Shown: positions 35,181-45,235 of the stretch, one piece after another | Layout: each line of letters begins with the position of its first letter | How positions within the stretch are numbered: the first letter of the stretch is position 1 | Source: Voacanga thouarsii | Lineage: Eukaryota; Streptophyta; Magnoliopsida; Gentianales; Apocynaceae | Assembly (NCBI GenBank): GCA_026120185.1 | Contig: JANUWF010001819.1 | Span: 682,001-746,000 of the forward strand | DNA length: 64,000 bases | Direction: 5' to 3' | Program-made: the position numbers and the translations under genes | The notes under the pieces: model-generated | Seen by the model: the letters and a program-made list of their open reading frames with translations, nothing else | Database searches by the model: none | What the model was told of the DNA's origin: nothing

Positions 35181-36028
35181 TGTAACTTAACCCAATTTGA
35201 CTAAATTACTCAACCTAACCCATACACACTATAATATAAAAGTATAAGTAAAAGAAAGAAGAGAACACACAAAAATTGCGGGCACCCACAACTCGACCTT
35301 AAACATATATTACTGAAAGAACATGGATTACAAAATATAATACAACTCATGGCTACAAGCACTCATAACTTACTCTAAACTTTACAAAGTGTATTCTAAT
35401 TTCTCATATATCTCTTAAGAGAACTCACTCTATAATTACAAATGTGAGTGTCTACAACTGAATGCTACTAGTTTTTTATATGCCTCCTCAGAGTAGTCCA
35501 CAAGCCATCTGGAAACCAACTCCTCCTTAGACTCAGCTACCTTTAATCCTATTGGGAAATCTCTATAGTTGGATCAAGAATCTTATCCCTATCTCTTCAG
35601 GATAAAACATAAGATTTAATCTTAGATAAGATTCCTTTAAAGATTAGGATATTGATATCTCCTTGTGGGCCAAGCCCATGGCCATATGCCAATCCTTAGG
35701 TCTACTTCATTTCCTTAGTCACATGCACGCTTATACCTAACCTAGGCGTGCCCAACTAAGTATAAGCCTACTGTGCATTCCTCAATCCATATCCAAACTA
35801 ATTTGGACCCTAGCCTTAAGCCTCAATACTAACCTAATCCTACATAATTTCCTCGAGCATTCAATGTTGCAATTTGTACCATCGGTAATTCACCATGTCC
35901 TAGCACAACATCCTCTGGCTAACTATTATTGGCCTTAACTACGTTCACCTTCTAGTCTTGGTTTGGCTTGTGGGTGATCTAGCCACCATCTCACGTCCCT
36001 TTTTGTCAAACTCAAGGGTCTAATAACA
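35181..36028. mobile_element. unclassified 0.85 kb insertion in copia gag
   Basis: It separates the gag core from its zinc knuckle. On the minus strand it starts TGTTATTAGACCC (36028) and ends GTTACA (35181), so TG...CA ends are possible, as in a solo LTR. The flanking 5-mers CCAGT and ACCTA do not match, so no duplication supports exact ends. No coding similarity was recognised. Confidence 0.4.
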
Positions 36029-36610
36029 ACCTATGTTATTGAAAAGAAAATTTTTCTCGAAGTAAAGAAGAAGGACAATCTCAAGCACAATCATGTTTAG
36101 TCTAAATTGAAAGAATGTTATCACTATCAAAAGGGTGATCATTTCGTTCAAGATTGTCAAGTTTTGAAAGTAAAAAAAGGAAACAAAATGGGAAAATGAA
36201 TAATAATAAAACTGACCTTGTTGTTATGATAAATGAAGTTTTCAATGCAAGAAATAAAATAGAGTGGTATAATGATACTAGTGTATCTTAGCACATTGCA
36301 GAAATTTGAAACAGCTTCAGAACTTATGACATAGTGGGGCTCACAAGGTCTTGTATATGAGAAATTGATTTCCTACAAAGGTGATTGGCAAACAGACTAT
36401 AGAATTGAAGTTCACTTCTAATAAGATGATTACATTGATTGATGTACTACATATTCCTGAAATCTAGAAGAATCTTGCATCAGGTGTTTTTCCTCTAAAT
36501 ATTGATTCAAAATTATCTTTGATCCTGATAAATTTATTTTATCAAGAAATGGCATGTTTGTTAGAAAAGGATATGCTATAAATGGAACGATCAAGCTTAT
36601 ACTTGAATAG
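36029..36610 (+). pseudogene. copia zinc knuckle, protease and pre-integrase remnant
   Basis: ECYHYQKGDHFVQDC (near 36113-36157) is a CX2CX4HX4C knuckle whose second Cys is Tyr. EWYNDTSVS.HIAE (near 36260-36300) is the decayed protease active-site region in which DTG/DSG is now DTS. LKFTSNKM, LMYYIF and NGMFVGKG-like remnants run on toward the pre-integrase. Several stops interrupt it. This is the continuation of the gag fragment on the other side of the insertion. Confidence 0.65.
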
Positions 36611-36660
36611 CTAATCATTTTATATCTAAAGTTGGTATTAAAAGAGTTAGTTTCTTTTTA

Positions 36661-36960
36661 GTAATCTAAATGTATATTCTAATTGTGAAGAGATAAGTCA
36701 ATTATCCAAATATATTTTGTAAATAATTTTTATTTTTTATTTTTACTTTTGCATCTTCTTCAATTAATAGTATAGATCTATTACAACTTTTTGTATTCTA
36801 TTATAGATGGTGTTAATTTCATCAATATTTTTAACTAACCTATTCAATGGTTGAGATTCATTTTGTCGTTCGTGGATAAATAGAAATTTAACATAATTTC
36901 TATAAAAAAATTACAATATTATCTATTTTATTATAATTATTTACTTCATCAACACATTAT
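36661..36960. other. AT-rich spacer
   Basis: No recognisable content. It may be decayed copia sequence. Confidence 0.4.
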
Positions 36961-38200
36961 ATTTATTAAATTTAGTGGGAAATTTGCAGAGCCAGGCACC
37001 AAACCCACCCCAATTGCCACCCCTACCCTTTTACCTTTCTTCTTCTCCCCATATTTCTTAACGATTCCTCATTCTCTTCACTCCCACTACAAGAATAGAG
37101 AGAAAACACTGGTATAAAAGCTAATGCCTAGAGCTTCTAAGAGAAAATCAGAGCCGCTAAGTTCAAGTAATACGAAATTTTTGAGTATTGATTATGGCTG
37201 GTAAATTTCTTTTGAAAACCTTTCCTCTGTGTTGTTAGATTCATTTAAAAAATGTTCTCTTCAAAATGTGTAAAAGTTACAGACTCGCACCTGTCTCATA
37301 TGGTATGATCGACTTGGTTGGTACTCACTGTCCACCTCCCCCCCCCCCCATCCACCTAGGGTTTATGTAGCATTTGCAATTTTTTTATTTTCTTGCTCTA
37401 TTCTCTCTAATTATTTTCTCGCGACAAACGTGTTTGAGTAAAATTTTCTATTATTTTGATCGGTGTAATCTCTCTTCAGGTACCCTTCGTTATATATCTA
37501 TATATATATGCATGTTTGCCTTTTATTTTTTTATACTGTATAATTTTAGAGTTCAACTTATAGGAATAGTTGATATTTGATTTTATTTAAGTCTTGTTTT
37601 TTTATAGTTATAGGGTTTAATTTCCACTTCACTTTCTTGGAAACGTCTTTAACTTGATTGGCATTCTTTATTCCATTTGAATTTCTACTATTCATATTTT
37701 TTTAGAGTTTATGTTTGATGGAATGCTTCCATCTGAAAAAAATTACTAGTCCGAGATGCAATTGAAGAAAAAGAATTCTTCTTCAGCAAATTGAATAGAT
37801 TATAGAATTATTTTGTGCTAATTTGATTATTCCTTTACTCTTCATAAAGATAATAATTCATTTATGGAAATTACTGTAGCATAGATATTCAACATGCAAA
37901 GCTTCTTGATGGGGAACTATAAGTTGTATTAGAAATGAATGCATTGTGTCCCTATAACAAGGCATGGCATGAAAAATTTCTTTAGAATGAGTGTTGATGG
38001 AAAAGTGTTTCTAATACCTAAAAAAGGTTGTGAGATAATTCTTACTAATTCAGCTCTGGCAGAAATTCTTGGGCTAAATGTGACTGTTCTTCCTAGATTG
38101 CCAAATAAGGCTATTCTAGAATTAGCAGCACTGTAGAGATTCAACAAAAAGGTTAAACATATTAGAAGAAAATAAATTTGAGCTCTACGTTGTGCACGCA
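36961..38200 (+). other. possible 5' exons of an unidentified gene remnant
   Basis: The base composition rises at 36985-37110 with a C/T-rich, UTR-like stretch. ATG at 37123 opens MPRASKRKSEPLSSSNTKF, running into GG/GTAAAT, a plausible splice donor near 37199-37202. CTCTTCAG near 37470-37478 is acceptor-like. A C13 run lies at 37336-37349. A later frame (37939-38136) reads MSVDGKVFLIPKKG and NSALAEILGLN, slightly like the LGL region of plant-transposon-type proteins. I do not recognise the gene. The exon calls are inference from splice-like sites only. Confidence 0.3.
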
Positions 38201-38206
38201 TGCACG

Positions 38207-38837
38207 TTACACCCATAGAAAATAGTAAATAAAATTCCAATACTTAACGGGTAAATTATAAGTTTCATGCCTCACTAGGCGCGTGTTCATAGGATTGAAT
38301 GTAACAGTTCTATTTGGCATCGTGGGGATGGTGTTTGCTAAATTACACTGAGACATTATAGGCACAAAAGTGCTAGGCATCACAACATTGACATTTGGGG
38401 AATTTAGTTTAGGCATTAAAGGTAAGGAATTTTTGGGCATCCTAGGATTGGCATTTGGAGAATTCAATTGAGATATTACATAAGGCAAGGATGTACCAAG
38501 CATCTTGGGGTTGACATTATACCTTAATGACTTAGATAGAGTTGTTGAAACCTAAATAAATAAAGAGTATGAAACACAAATATTGTAAAAAGGTAAATTG
38601 TTCAATGAACAAATTACTTTACTAGAAGTAAAATAGAAGTGTTTTAGAGTACCTGATAACAATAGTGGACGCATTTGGCACAGAAGAGTTATATGTTTGA
38701 GGATTGAACATGGTGGGAGGGATCGAATATTGTGAAACTCGATTACCAAAAGCACTTACTTCCCAATCTGGTAAAGGGTTGGAAGCATACATACTGTCAA
38801 AGTTACAATAATAAGGCACATATGGATTAAAGATCAT
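38207..38837 (-). other. possible two-exon gene remnant with internal peptide repeat
   Basis: One frame (38837-38640) reads MIFNPYVPYYCNFDSMYASN and ends at a GTACTC donor-like site. A second frame follows an acceptor-like TTATTTATTTAG (about 38552-38563) and contains about three repeats of near 21 residues with the pattern LNSPNxN...MPxxxxPxM (38503-38300). The phases do not join cleanly. No family recognised. It lies directly beside the copia element at 38882 and is the low-copy flank it landed in. Confidence 0.3.
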
Positions 38838-38881
38838 AAAACAAGTATTTAGTAAATAACAATCATCATATAAATAAAATA

Positions 38882-39248
38882 TGTTATAAAATTAGGGTAG
38901 TGTTAGAATAAAATCTACACACTACACACTAAGAAAATTCTAACTATTCTTTGCACAAGAATTTCTCTTCAAACTTCTCTCTTTCTTTCTCTCACAATTC
39001 TTTCTCTAATCTTTCGTTCACTAATCTTTCTTTCACAAAATGATGGTGTATTACAAGCTTAGAGAATATCTCTATTTATAGAGCTCTAATTAGTGGATTA
39101 CATCATGGCATACATCATCTTCCACTAATCTTAATTAGTGGTGTCTCCACTAAATGGTGGACATTCATAAAAATTTTCTAATAATTCACATAAATCCATA
39201 ATTAGTGGAGCCTCCACTAATTAATGGAGATTCCAATAATTCATAACA
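38882..39248 (-). repeat. 3' LTR of the young copia element
   Basis: TGTTATAAATT...TTTTATAACA on the minus strand. It carries a TATA box, TATAAATA (minus of 39073-39080), and a cluster of direct and inverted CCACTAAT/ATTAGTGG units (39089-39236). The purine tract lies at 39249-39257 on the minus strand. Confidence 0.95.
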
Positions 39249-39372
39249 CTCCCCCTTGGATGTCCATCCATTACATAAAGAATATGCCTCGTTAAAACCT
39301 TACTAGATAAAAACCCAGTGGAAAAAAAATCTAGTGAAGGAAAAAGAGTACACTATTCTATATGTCTGTTTA

Positions 39373-39894
39373 TTACTCCCCCTGATGAGATGATTCCTTT
39401 AAATCTTTAAATCGACACATACCGATTTTATATCTCAACTTCTCAAATATTGCAGTCGGTAAAGTCTTCGTGAAAATATTTGCGAGGTTGTCACATGACC
39501 GAATTTGTAGCACATTAATTTTACCTTTCTTCTGAAGTTCATGAGTAAAGAAGAATTTTGGCGAAATATGTTTTGTCCGATCTCCTTTAATATATCCTCC
39601 TCGTAATTGAGCTATGCAAGCTGCATTGTCTTCATAAAGAGGAGTTGGAATATCTTTGATTGATGATAATCCACAACTTTCTCGGATATAATGAATCATG
39701 GATCTTAGCCATACACATTTTCGACTTGCTTCATGAATGGTTATAATTTCAGCATGATTTGAAGAAGTAGCTGCTATAGATTGTTTCGTAGAACGCCATG
39801 ATATAGCAGTATTTTCACATGTAAATAGATAGCCCGTTTGAGAACGTGCTTTATGTGGATCAGATAAATAATCATCATCTGCATAACCAATCAA
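39373..39894 (-). pseudogene. copia RNase H
   Basis: A 173-codon open stretch. It starts in GYADDDYLSDP (first acidic residue), continues SQTGYLF, WRSTKQSIAATSSNHAEII (Glu), LYEDNAACI (Asp), HISPKFF and ANIFTKTLP, the standard copia RNase H series. The catalytic D-E-D residues are present, so this domain looks intact, but it is disconnected from RT by stops near 39895-40041. It ends close to the purine tract, as expected. Confidence 0.88.
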
Positions 39895-40041
39895 TGTTGG
39901 GCTGATTTTATTTGAATAAAATAATCCGAGATCAATTATACCTTGGAGATATCGAATGACTTGTTTAATTCCATTCCAATGTCGTCGTGTTGGTGAAGAA
40001 CTAAATCTTGCTAATAAATTGACAGCAAAAGCAATATCAGG

Positions 40042-40845
40042 TCATGTATTATTAGCAAGATACATCAATGCACCAATCGCACTGAGATATGGTACTTCAG
40101 GACCAAGGAGTTCTTCATCATTTTCTTGAGGTCGGAAAGGATCTTTATCCACATTTAATGATCGGACGATCATTGGAATACTCAATGGATGTGCTTTGTC
40201 CATGTAAAATCTTTTTAGCACTTTTGCTGTATATGTTGATTGATGAATAAATGTTCCACTCTCCAGATTTTCAATTTTTAAACCAAGGCAAAATTTGGTT
40301 TTACCAAAATCCTTGATTTCGAATTCTCTTTTTAAATAATCAATTGTTTCTTGGAGCTCTTCAGGAGTTCCAATAAGATTAATATCAACATATATAGCTA
40401 TTATCACAAATTTAGAACCAGATTTCTTAATAAAAACACATGGACATACCTGGTTATTTTTAAATCCCGCTTTTAATAAATATTCACTAAGACGTGTGAA
40501 CCACATGCGCCCAGATTGCTTCAGGCCATATAATGATTTCTGCAACTTGATGGAGTAATTTTCACGAGGATAATGTTTATATGCTTCAAGCATATGAAAT
40601 CTTTCGGGGATTTTCATATAAACATCATTTTCTAAATTTCCATACAAGTAAGCAGTGACAACATCTAATAGGCGCATATCTATCTTTTCATGTACTGCCA
40701 AACTGATAAGATATCGGAGTGTAATAGCATCAATAATAGGAGAATAAGTTTCATCATAATCAATACCTGGTCTTTGTGAAAAATCTTGGGCTACTAATCG
40801 CGCTTTATATCGAACGATTTCACTCTTTTCATTGCGCTTTCGCAC
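40042..40845 (-). pseudogene. copia reverse transcriptase with lost catalytic Asp
   Basis: A 267-codon open stretch with KARLVAQDFSQRPGIDYDETYSP (fingers, described here in part), LLDVVTAYLYGNLENDVYMKIP, LQKSLYGLKQSGRMWF and LGLKIENLESG. The active-site block reads AIYVDINLIGT. The family norm is YVDD followed by a hydrophobic residue, so one Asp codon is missing, an in-frame 3-base loss. RT would copy element RNA to DNA using both Asp residues as metal ligands. This copy should be inactive despite the long open frame. Confidence 0.9.
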
Positions 40846-42409
40846 AAATATCCATTTGTAGCCAACAGGTTTTACACCTTCTGGTGTTCGGACTGCAAGT
40901 CCGAAGACTTCACGTTTTGTCAGTGCATTTAACTCCGATTGAATCGCATCTTTCCATTGCAGCCAATCTTTTTATGCCGACATTCATCAATCGATATTGG
41001 TTCGGGATCATCATTATCCTGTGTAACATCAAGAGATATATTGTATGCAAATATATTATCAATAACAGTTTCTATCCGATTCCAACTTCTACCGGAAGTG
41101 GTATAATTGATAGAAATTTCAGTGTTACTTTCATCAACTTCTGGTTCTTTGTCATCAGTTCTCTCTTGGTCTTTATCATTCTTTTCTTCAATATGATCTT
41201 TTGGATCATTTAATCCTCTTTTCTTTCGAGGATTTTTATCTTTAGAACCAAGAGGTCGGCCACGCTTCTGGCGTGTTTTTGACTCAGCAGCTATAGGTAT
41301 AATATTTTGTTCCGCTAGAACTTCAATTCGAATAGGAACATTTATAGCTGGAATATGCGATTTTGTAACTCTTCTGGAGTCAACAAAAGTGGCTGGCATT
41401 TGATTTGCAATGCTTTGCAAATGAATTATCTTTTGAACTTCAAGTTCACATGCGCTTGTGCGCGGATCAAGATAATTTAATGATGTTGTCCAAGCAAGAT
41501 CCTTTTTATCTTGTTTTGGTTCTCCCCTAATTTAGGGAATAATGATTCATCAAAATGACAATCGAGCAAATCTTGCTTGTGAATACATCTCCGTCGGGGG
41601 TTCAACATACCCGATAATAGAGGGAGAATCATATCCAACGTATATCCCCTTTCTTCTTTGAGGACCCATCTTTGTACGTTGGTTTGGTGCAATTGAAATA
41701 TATACTGACACACCCAAAAATTCTTAAATGAGCAATATTTGGTTACGACCCAAAAGCCAATTGCAAAGGAGAGAATTTATGATAACTAAGCTGGTCTTAT
41801 ACGTACAAGTGTTGCGGCATGTAAAATAGCATGTCCCCGAGCGGATGTTGGGAGATTTGTTTTCATTAATAATGGTCTAGCAATTAATTGTAATTGTTTA
41901 ATCAAAGATTCAGCAAGACCATTTTGTGTGTGAACATGAGCTACATGATGTTCAACATTAATCCCAATTGACATGCAATATGCATCAAAAGCATGTGATG
42001 AAAATTCACCAGCCATTATCCAAACGGATATTTTTAATATGATGGTCGGAAATTGTGCTCGTAATTTAATTATTTGAGCAAGTAATCTCGCAAATGCCAG
42101 GTTACGAGTAGATAATAAACATACATGTGACCATCGGGATGATGCATCAATTAAGACCATAAAATATTTGAACGGTCCACATGGTGGATCAATAGGCCCA
42201 CAAATATCTCCGTGAATCCGTTCGAAAAATGTAGGACTTTCAGCTCCTACTTTTACTGGTGATGGTTTAACAATTAATTTTTCTAGGGAACATGCAGTAC
42301 ATGCGAATTTTTCTGATGTTAATATCCTTTTATTTTTTAAAGGATGACCATGTGTATTCTCAATGATTCTTCTCATCATGGTAGATCCCGGATGGCCCAA
42401 CCGGTCATG
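40846..42409 (-). pseudogene. copia integrase and linker to RT
   Basis: 42400-41786 begins with GHPGSTMMRRI and CTACSLEK (zinc-binding HHCC part), IHGDICGPI (first Asp), FMVLIDASSRW, and HTQNGLAESLIKQLQ (catalytic Glu). The second Asp block is scrambled: two nearby compensating indels near 42010-42045 replace the usual DNAGEF context with VWIMAGEF. The C-terminal part (41785-41480) has HLRIFGC-like and DCHFDES blocks in shifted frames. 41420-40929 is the basic linker (RKKRG, KRGRPLGSKDKN). Integration function is lost. Confidence 0.85.
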
Positions 42410-42886
42410 TCAAATGCTAAAAGTAATAGGATCAGTAAACTTCTGGTTTACTAGATGATGAATTTCAATTGTACGTATTTTTACAAAATATAGGCCAGTA
42501 GAAAAAGACGGCAGTTTTTCTAATACAGATTTCTTACCCAAATGCATTTGAGTAATAAAAAGATGCTCAATCCTATTTTCCTCATTTGTTTCAACATGAT
42601 ACCCATTTCTGCGGATATCTTTAAAACTCAATAAATTTCTTCTGGATTTTGAGAAAAATAGTGCCTTATCAATAATAATTGTTGTTCCTTTAGGCAACAA
42701 TATACTAGCTCTTCTGGAGCCCTCAATTACATTTGCACTACCGTTTATCGTATAAATATTTATTTCTCCCATTTTGAGATCAGAAAAATATTTCTCATTT
42801 TTTAGTATGGTGTGTGTAGTTCCACTATCGATAATGCATACATCATCATTAACAACAGCCATCTGAACACAAATATATATATGCAA
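42410..42886 (-). pseudogene. copia protease and GAG-pre-integrase
   Basis: It opens with VCIIDSGTTHTILKN, where DSG is the aspartic protease active site. YTINGSANVIEGSRRA forms the flap-like region. The pre-integrase part, SRRNLLSFKDIRRNGYHVET, leads to the integrase. The protease motif itself is intact in a 158-codon open frame. Confidence 0.85.
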
Positions 42887-43002
42887 ACGTAAATATTATT
42901 AGAATAGAATAAAAAAGAAAATACAAAAATATCAGGGTGAGGCTTTAGTTCTTCTGGACACTGCCATCACCAATTAAATGGTCTATCCTACCGTCTGGGT
43001 GT

Positions 43003-44000
43003 TAAAAAAAATCCGATACATCCATATGGGTAATATTGATATTAAGATCTTTAGGATCAATATCATCATCCTCAGTATTATTTTTTGGATGTTGAGAAAA
43101 ATTTGCTTCCACATTTTTATTTTTCAATGAAGCTTGATACAATTCAACTAAATGCTTAGCCGTACGACAGTTTCGTGACCAATAACCTTTCATGCCACAT
43201 CTATAACATATATCCTCATACTTTTCTTCAATTTCTTTTTCTTTTCCCTTATGATCTTTTCTGTTTCACTTCAGGTGGCCAGTATTTCTCACAGTTTAAT
43301 TATGATTGTGATAAGGGAAATATCGAGCGTGTCTACGACTATAACCACGACCACGGCCACGACCACGACTATAACGATGGCTTCTGCTAGAGCCAACAAC
43401 ATTCATTTCTGGGAGTGCTGTTGAGCCAGTTGGTCTGGCTTCATGATTTCTCAATAATAACTCATTATTCTTCTCTGCAATGAGGAGGGCAGTAATTAAA
43501 TCTGTAAATTTTGTATACCCCTTTTCTCGATATTGTTGCTGCAGGACAATATTTGAGGCATGAAAGGTGGAGAATATCTTCTCCAACATATCTTCATCAG
43601 TCACTTTTTCTCCGCATAATTTTAATTGAGATGTAATTTTATACATTGCGGAGCTATATTCATTCACGGTTTTAAAATCTTGCAACCTCAGGTGCAACCA
43701 TTCATACCGTGCAGTGGGTAGTACGACCATCTTCAGGTGGTCAAATCTTTCTTTTAAATTTACCCACAGGACATATGGATCTTTTTCGGTAAGATATTCC
43801 ATTTTCAAATTTTCATCGAGATGACGACGAATAAAAATTAAAGCTTTAGCCTTGTGTTGTGCAGATGCACTATTATTTGCTTGAATAGTTTCACTAAGGC
43901 CTTCAGCATTTAGATACATTTTTGCATCGAGAACCCATGACATATAATTTTTTCCAGAAATATCAAGGGCTACAAATTCGAGTTTAGCGAGATTAGCCAT
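43003..44000 (-). pseudogene. copia gag with His-to-Tyr zinc knuckle
   Basis: The start at 44000 gives MANLAKLEFVALDISGKNYM. The core retains WVNLKERFDHL, VNEYSSAMYKITSQLKLCGE and the RGRGRGRGYSR basic stretch to about 43320. After a frameshift the knuckle at about 43205-43160 reads CYRCGMKGYWSRNC, with Tyr where CX2CX4HX4C requires His. It ends near MDVSDFF at 43010. The first 220 codons are otherwise open. Confidence 0.9.
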
Positions 44001-44029
44001 AGAGATCAATAAATGCATACCTGTCTTCT

Positions 44030-44101
44030 GGTTTTGTTAACGGTAGAAACTCGTGCTTAGTCTTCTGGCTTTTGTACCGGTAGAGACTCGTGCTGATAAC
44101 G
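44030..44101 (-). promoter_or_regulatory. primer-binding region of the young copia element
   Basis: Next to the LTR the minus strand reads CGTTATCAGCACGAGTCTC, sharing the TATCAG core of the initiator-Met PBS but not the full TGGTATCAGAGC. An imperfect duplicate of about 40 bases (AGCACGAGT...CCAGAAGAC) follows at once, so the leader next to the PBS is doubled. Confidence 0.65.
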
Positions 44102-44468
44102 TGTTATAAAATTAGGGTAGTGTTAGAATAAAATCTACACACTACACACTAAGAAAATTCTAACTATTCTTTACACAAGAATTTCTCTTCAAACTTCTCT
44201 CTTTCTTTCTCTCACAATTCTTTCTCTAATTTTTCTTTCACTAATCTTTCTTTCACAAAATGATGGTGTATTACAAGCTTAGAGAATATCTCTATTTATA
44301 GAGCTCTAATTAGTGGATTACATCATGGCATACATCATCTTCCACTAATCTTAATTAGTGGTGTCTCCACTAAATGGTGGACATTCATAAAAATCTTCTA
44401 ATAATTCACATAAATCCATAATTAGTGGAGCCTCCACTAATTAATGGAGATTCCAATAATTTATAACA
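44102..44468 (-). repeat. 5' LTR of the young copia element
   Basis: The same 367 bp as 38882-39248 with about five substitutions, most of them C/T or G/A. The TATA box is at 44293-44300 (minus strand). This copy would drive element transcription leftward. Confidence 0.95.
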
Positions 44469-44647
44469 AAATAGAATATAACGACTTTTAGACCTTGTGT
44501 TTGAGGTTTGGCAGTGGGTTGTTAGCTTACCCTAACACCTTCAAATGACTACCATGTAAATGAGACATGGTGTTTTTGTTTCTTTTCTTTTTGAATGTAC
44601 AAAAAGCACTTTTATTTCATTCTCTTATTAATTCCTTTTTGTTGTAG

Positions 44648-44950
44648 GATATAGCAAATGTAGAACTTGCCCCAACTCATTCAATTAGGCTTGGATTGGC
44701 CCTAAACTGCTCTATTTTCTACTATGAGATTTTGAACTCACCTGACTTGTTATCTTGCAAAAAAGGTATGAGTTTTAGGATCCTTACATTTTCACTTGAA
44801 TTGTATGGCATTGTATATATGTATTAGTTATTCAGTTGTTTGATGTTGTCTTTTACCTTATGAATAATAGGTTTTGATGAGGCAGTTAATGGATGCTATG
44901 GGCAAAGAGTATAAAAAGACAGCACTCTGATAATGCAACTCCTTTGAGTC
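44648..44950 (+). pseudogene. 14-3-3 (general regulatory factor) gene fragment with introns
   Basis: 14-3-3 proteins are phosphoserine-binding dimeric adaptors of the cytosol. Exon 44648-44765 follows the acceptor TTTTTGTTGTAG and encodes [15 protein letters not shown]...[10 protein letters not shown], the highly conserved helix 7-8 region. Intron 44766-44870 has GTATG and AATAG ends. Exon 44871-about 44950 encodes GFDEAVN and, after a frameshift, KDSTLIMQLL. The intron positions before D(I) and before (A)FDEA fit those I recall for plant 14-3-3 genes. Five bases are missing at the first exon end and further indels destroy the frame. The 5' exons and the end are absent. Retained introns show a DNA-level duplicate, not a retrocopy. 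Confidence 0.88.
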
Positions 44951-45235
44951 AGTAAAGTTGCCTTTGTGATTTGGTTTAGTGGTCTACCAATTGGGGAGAA
45001 CAACAATCTTATGTATAGTTTCCATTTGTAATATGGTGGTGTTTGTTTTTTAATCCAATCTGGGAATATGATACTTTTGTTCTAACTTTAGTATCATTGT
45101 TGTTGTTTTATGCAAAATCTAGATGTATTTGCTATTTAGTTTAGCCCATTTTTTACAGCTACAACTGTAGACAAATAACCTATTCTAAGCTTCAATGTAC
45201 AAATGCAATTTCCATGAATAGTTTGATGAGATATA
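44951..45235. other. flank of the 14-3-3 fragment
   Basis: Low-complexity T-rich sequence that may be 3' noncoding sequence of the former gene. No feature recognised. It ends in ATATA, the likely target duplication of the next element. Confidence 0.4.

Larger units (their letters stand above)
33786..36660 (+). mobile_element. degenerate plus-strand Ty1/copia element
   Basis: A possible LTR starts TGTTGGATTCTTG at 33786 and extends to roughly 34450, though its end is not clear. Gag follows from about 34493 and is interrupted at 35181-36028 by foreign sequence. Zinc knuckle, protease and pre-integrase remnants continue to about 36610. Integrase, RT, RNase H and the 3' LTR are missing. The coding part is riddled with stops, so this is an old fragment. 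Confidence 0.65.
38882..44468 (-). mobile_element. complete young Ty1/copia element
   Basis: LTRs of 367 bp at 38882-39248 and 44102-44468 differ at about five positions. The target duplication is AAATA (38877-38881 and 44469-44473). Internal order on the minus strand is PBS, gag, protease, integrase, RT, RNase H, purine tract AAGGGGGAG. The total is 5587 bp. Near-identical LTRs imply the most recent complete insertion visible here. Even so, the coding region has stops, indels and catalytic losses, so it is not autonomous now. Confidence 0.96.

Noticed and set aside
35181..36028. Integrated pararetrovirus fragment
   Set aside because: No movement, coat or RT motif on either strand.
37939..38136. 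Defined plant-transposon domain at 37939
   Set aside because: Only a short LGL-like stretch matches by eye; not enough to name a family.
44648..44950. Processed 14-3-3 retrocopy
   Set aside because: Both introns with splice borders are present.
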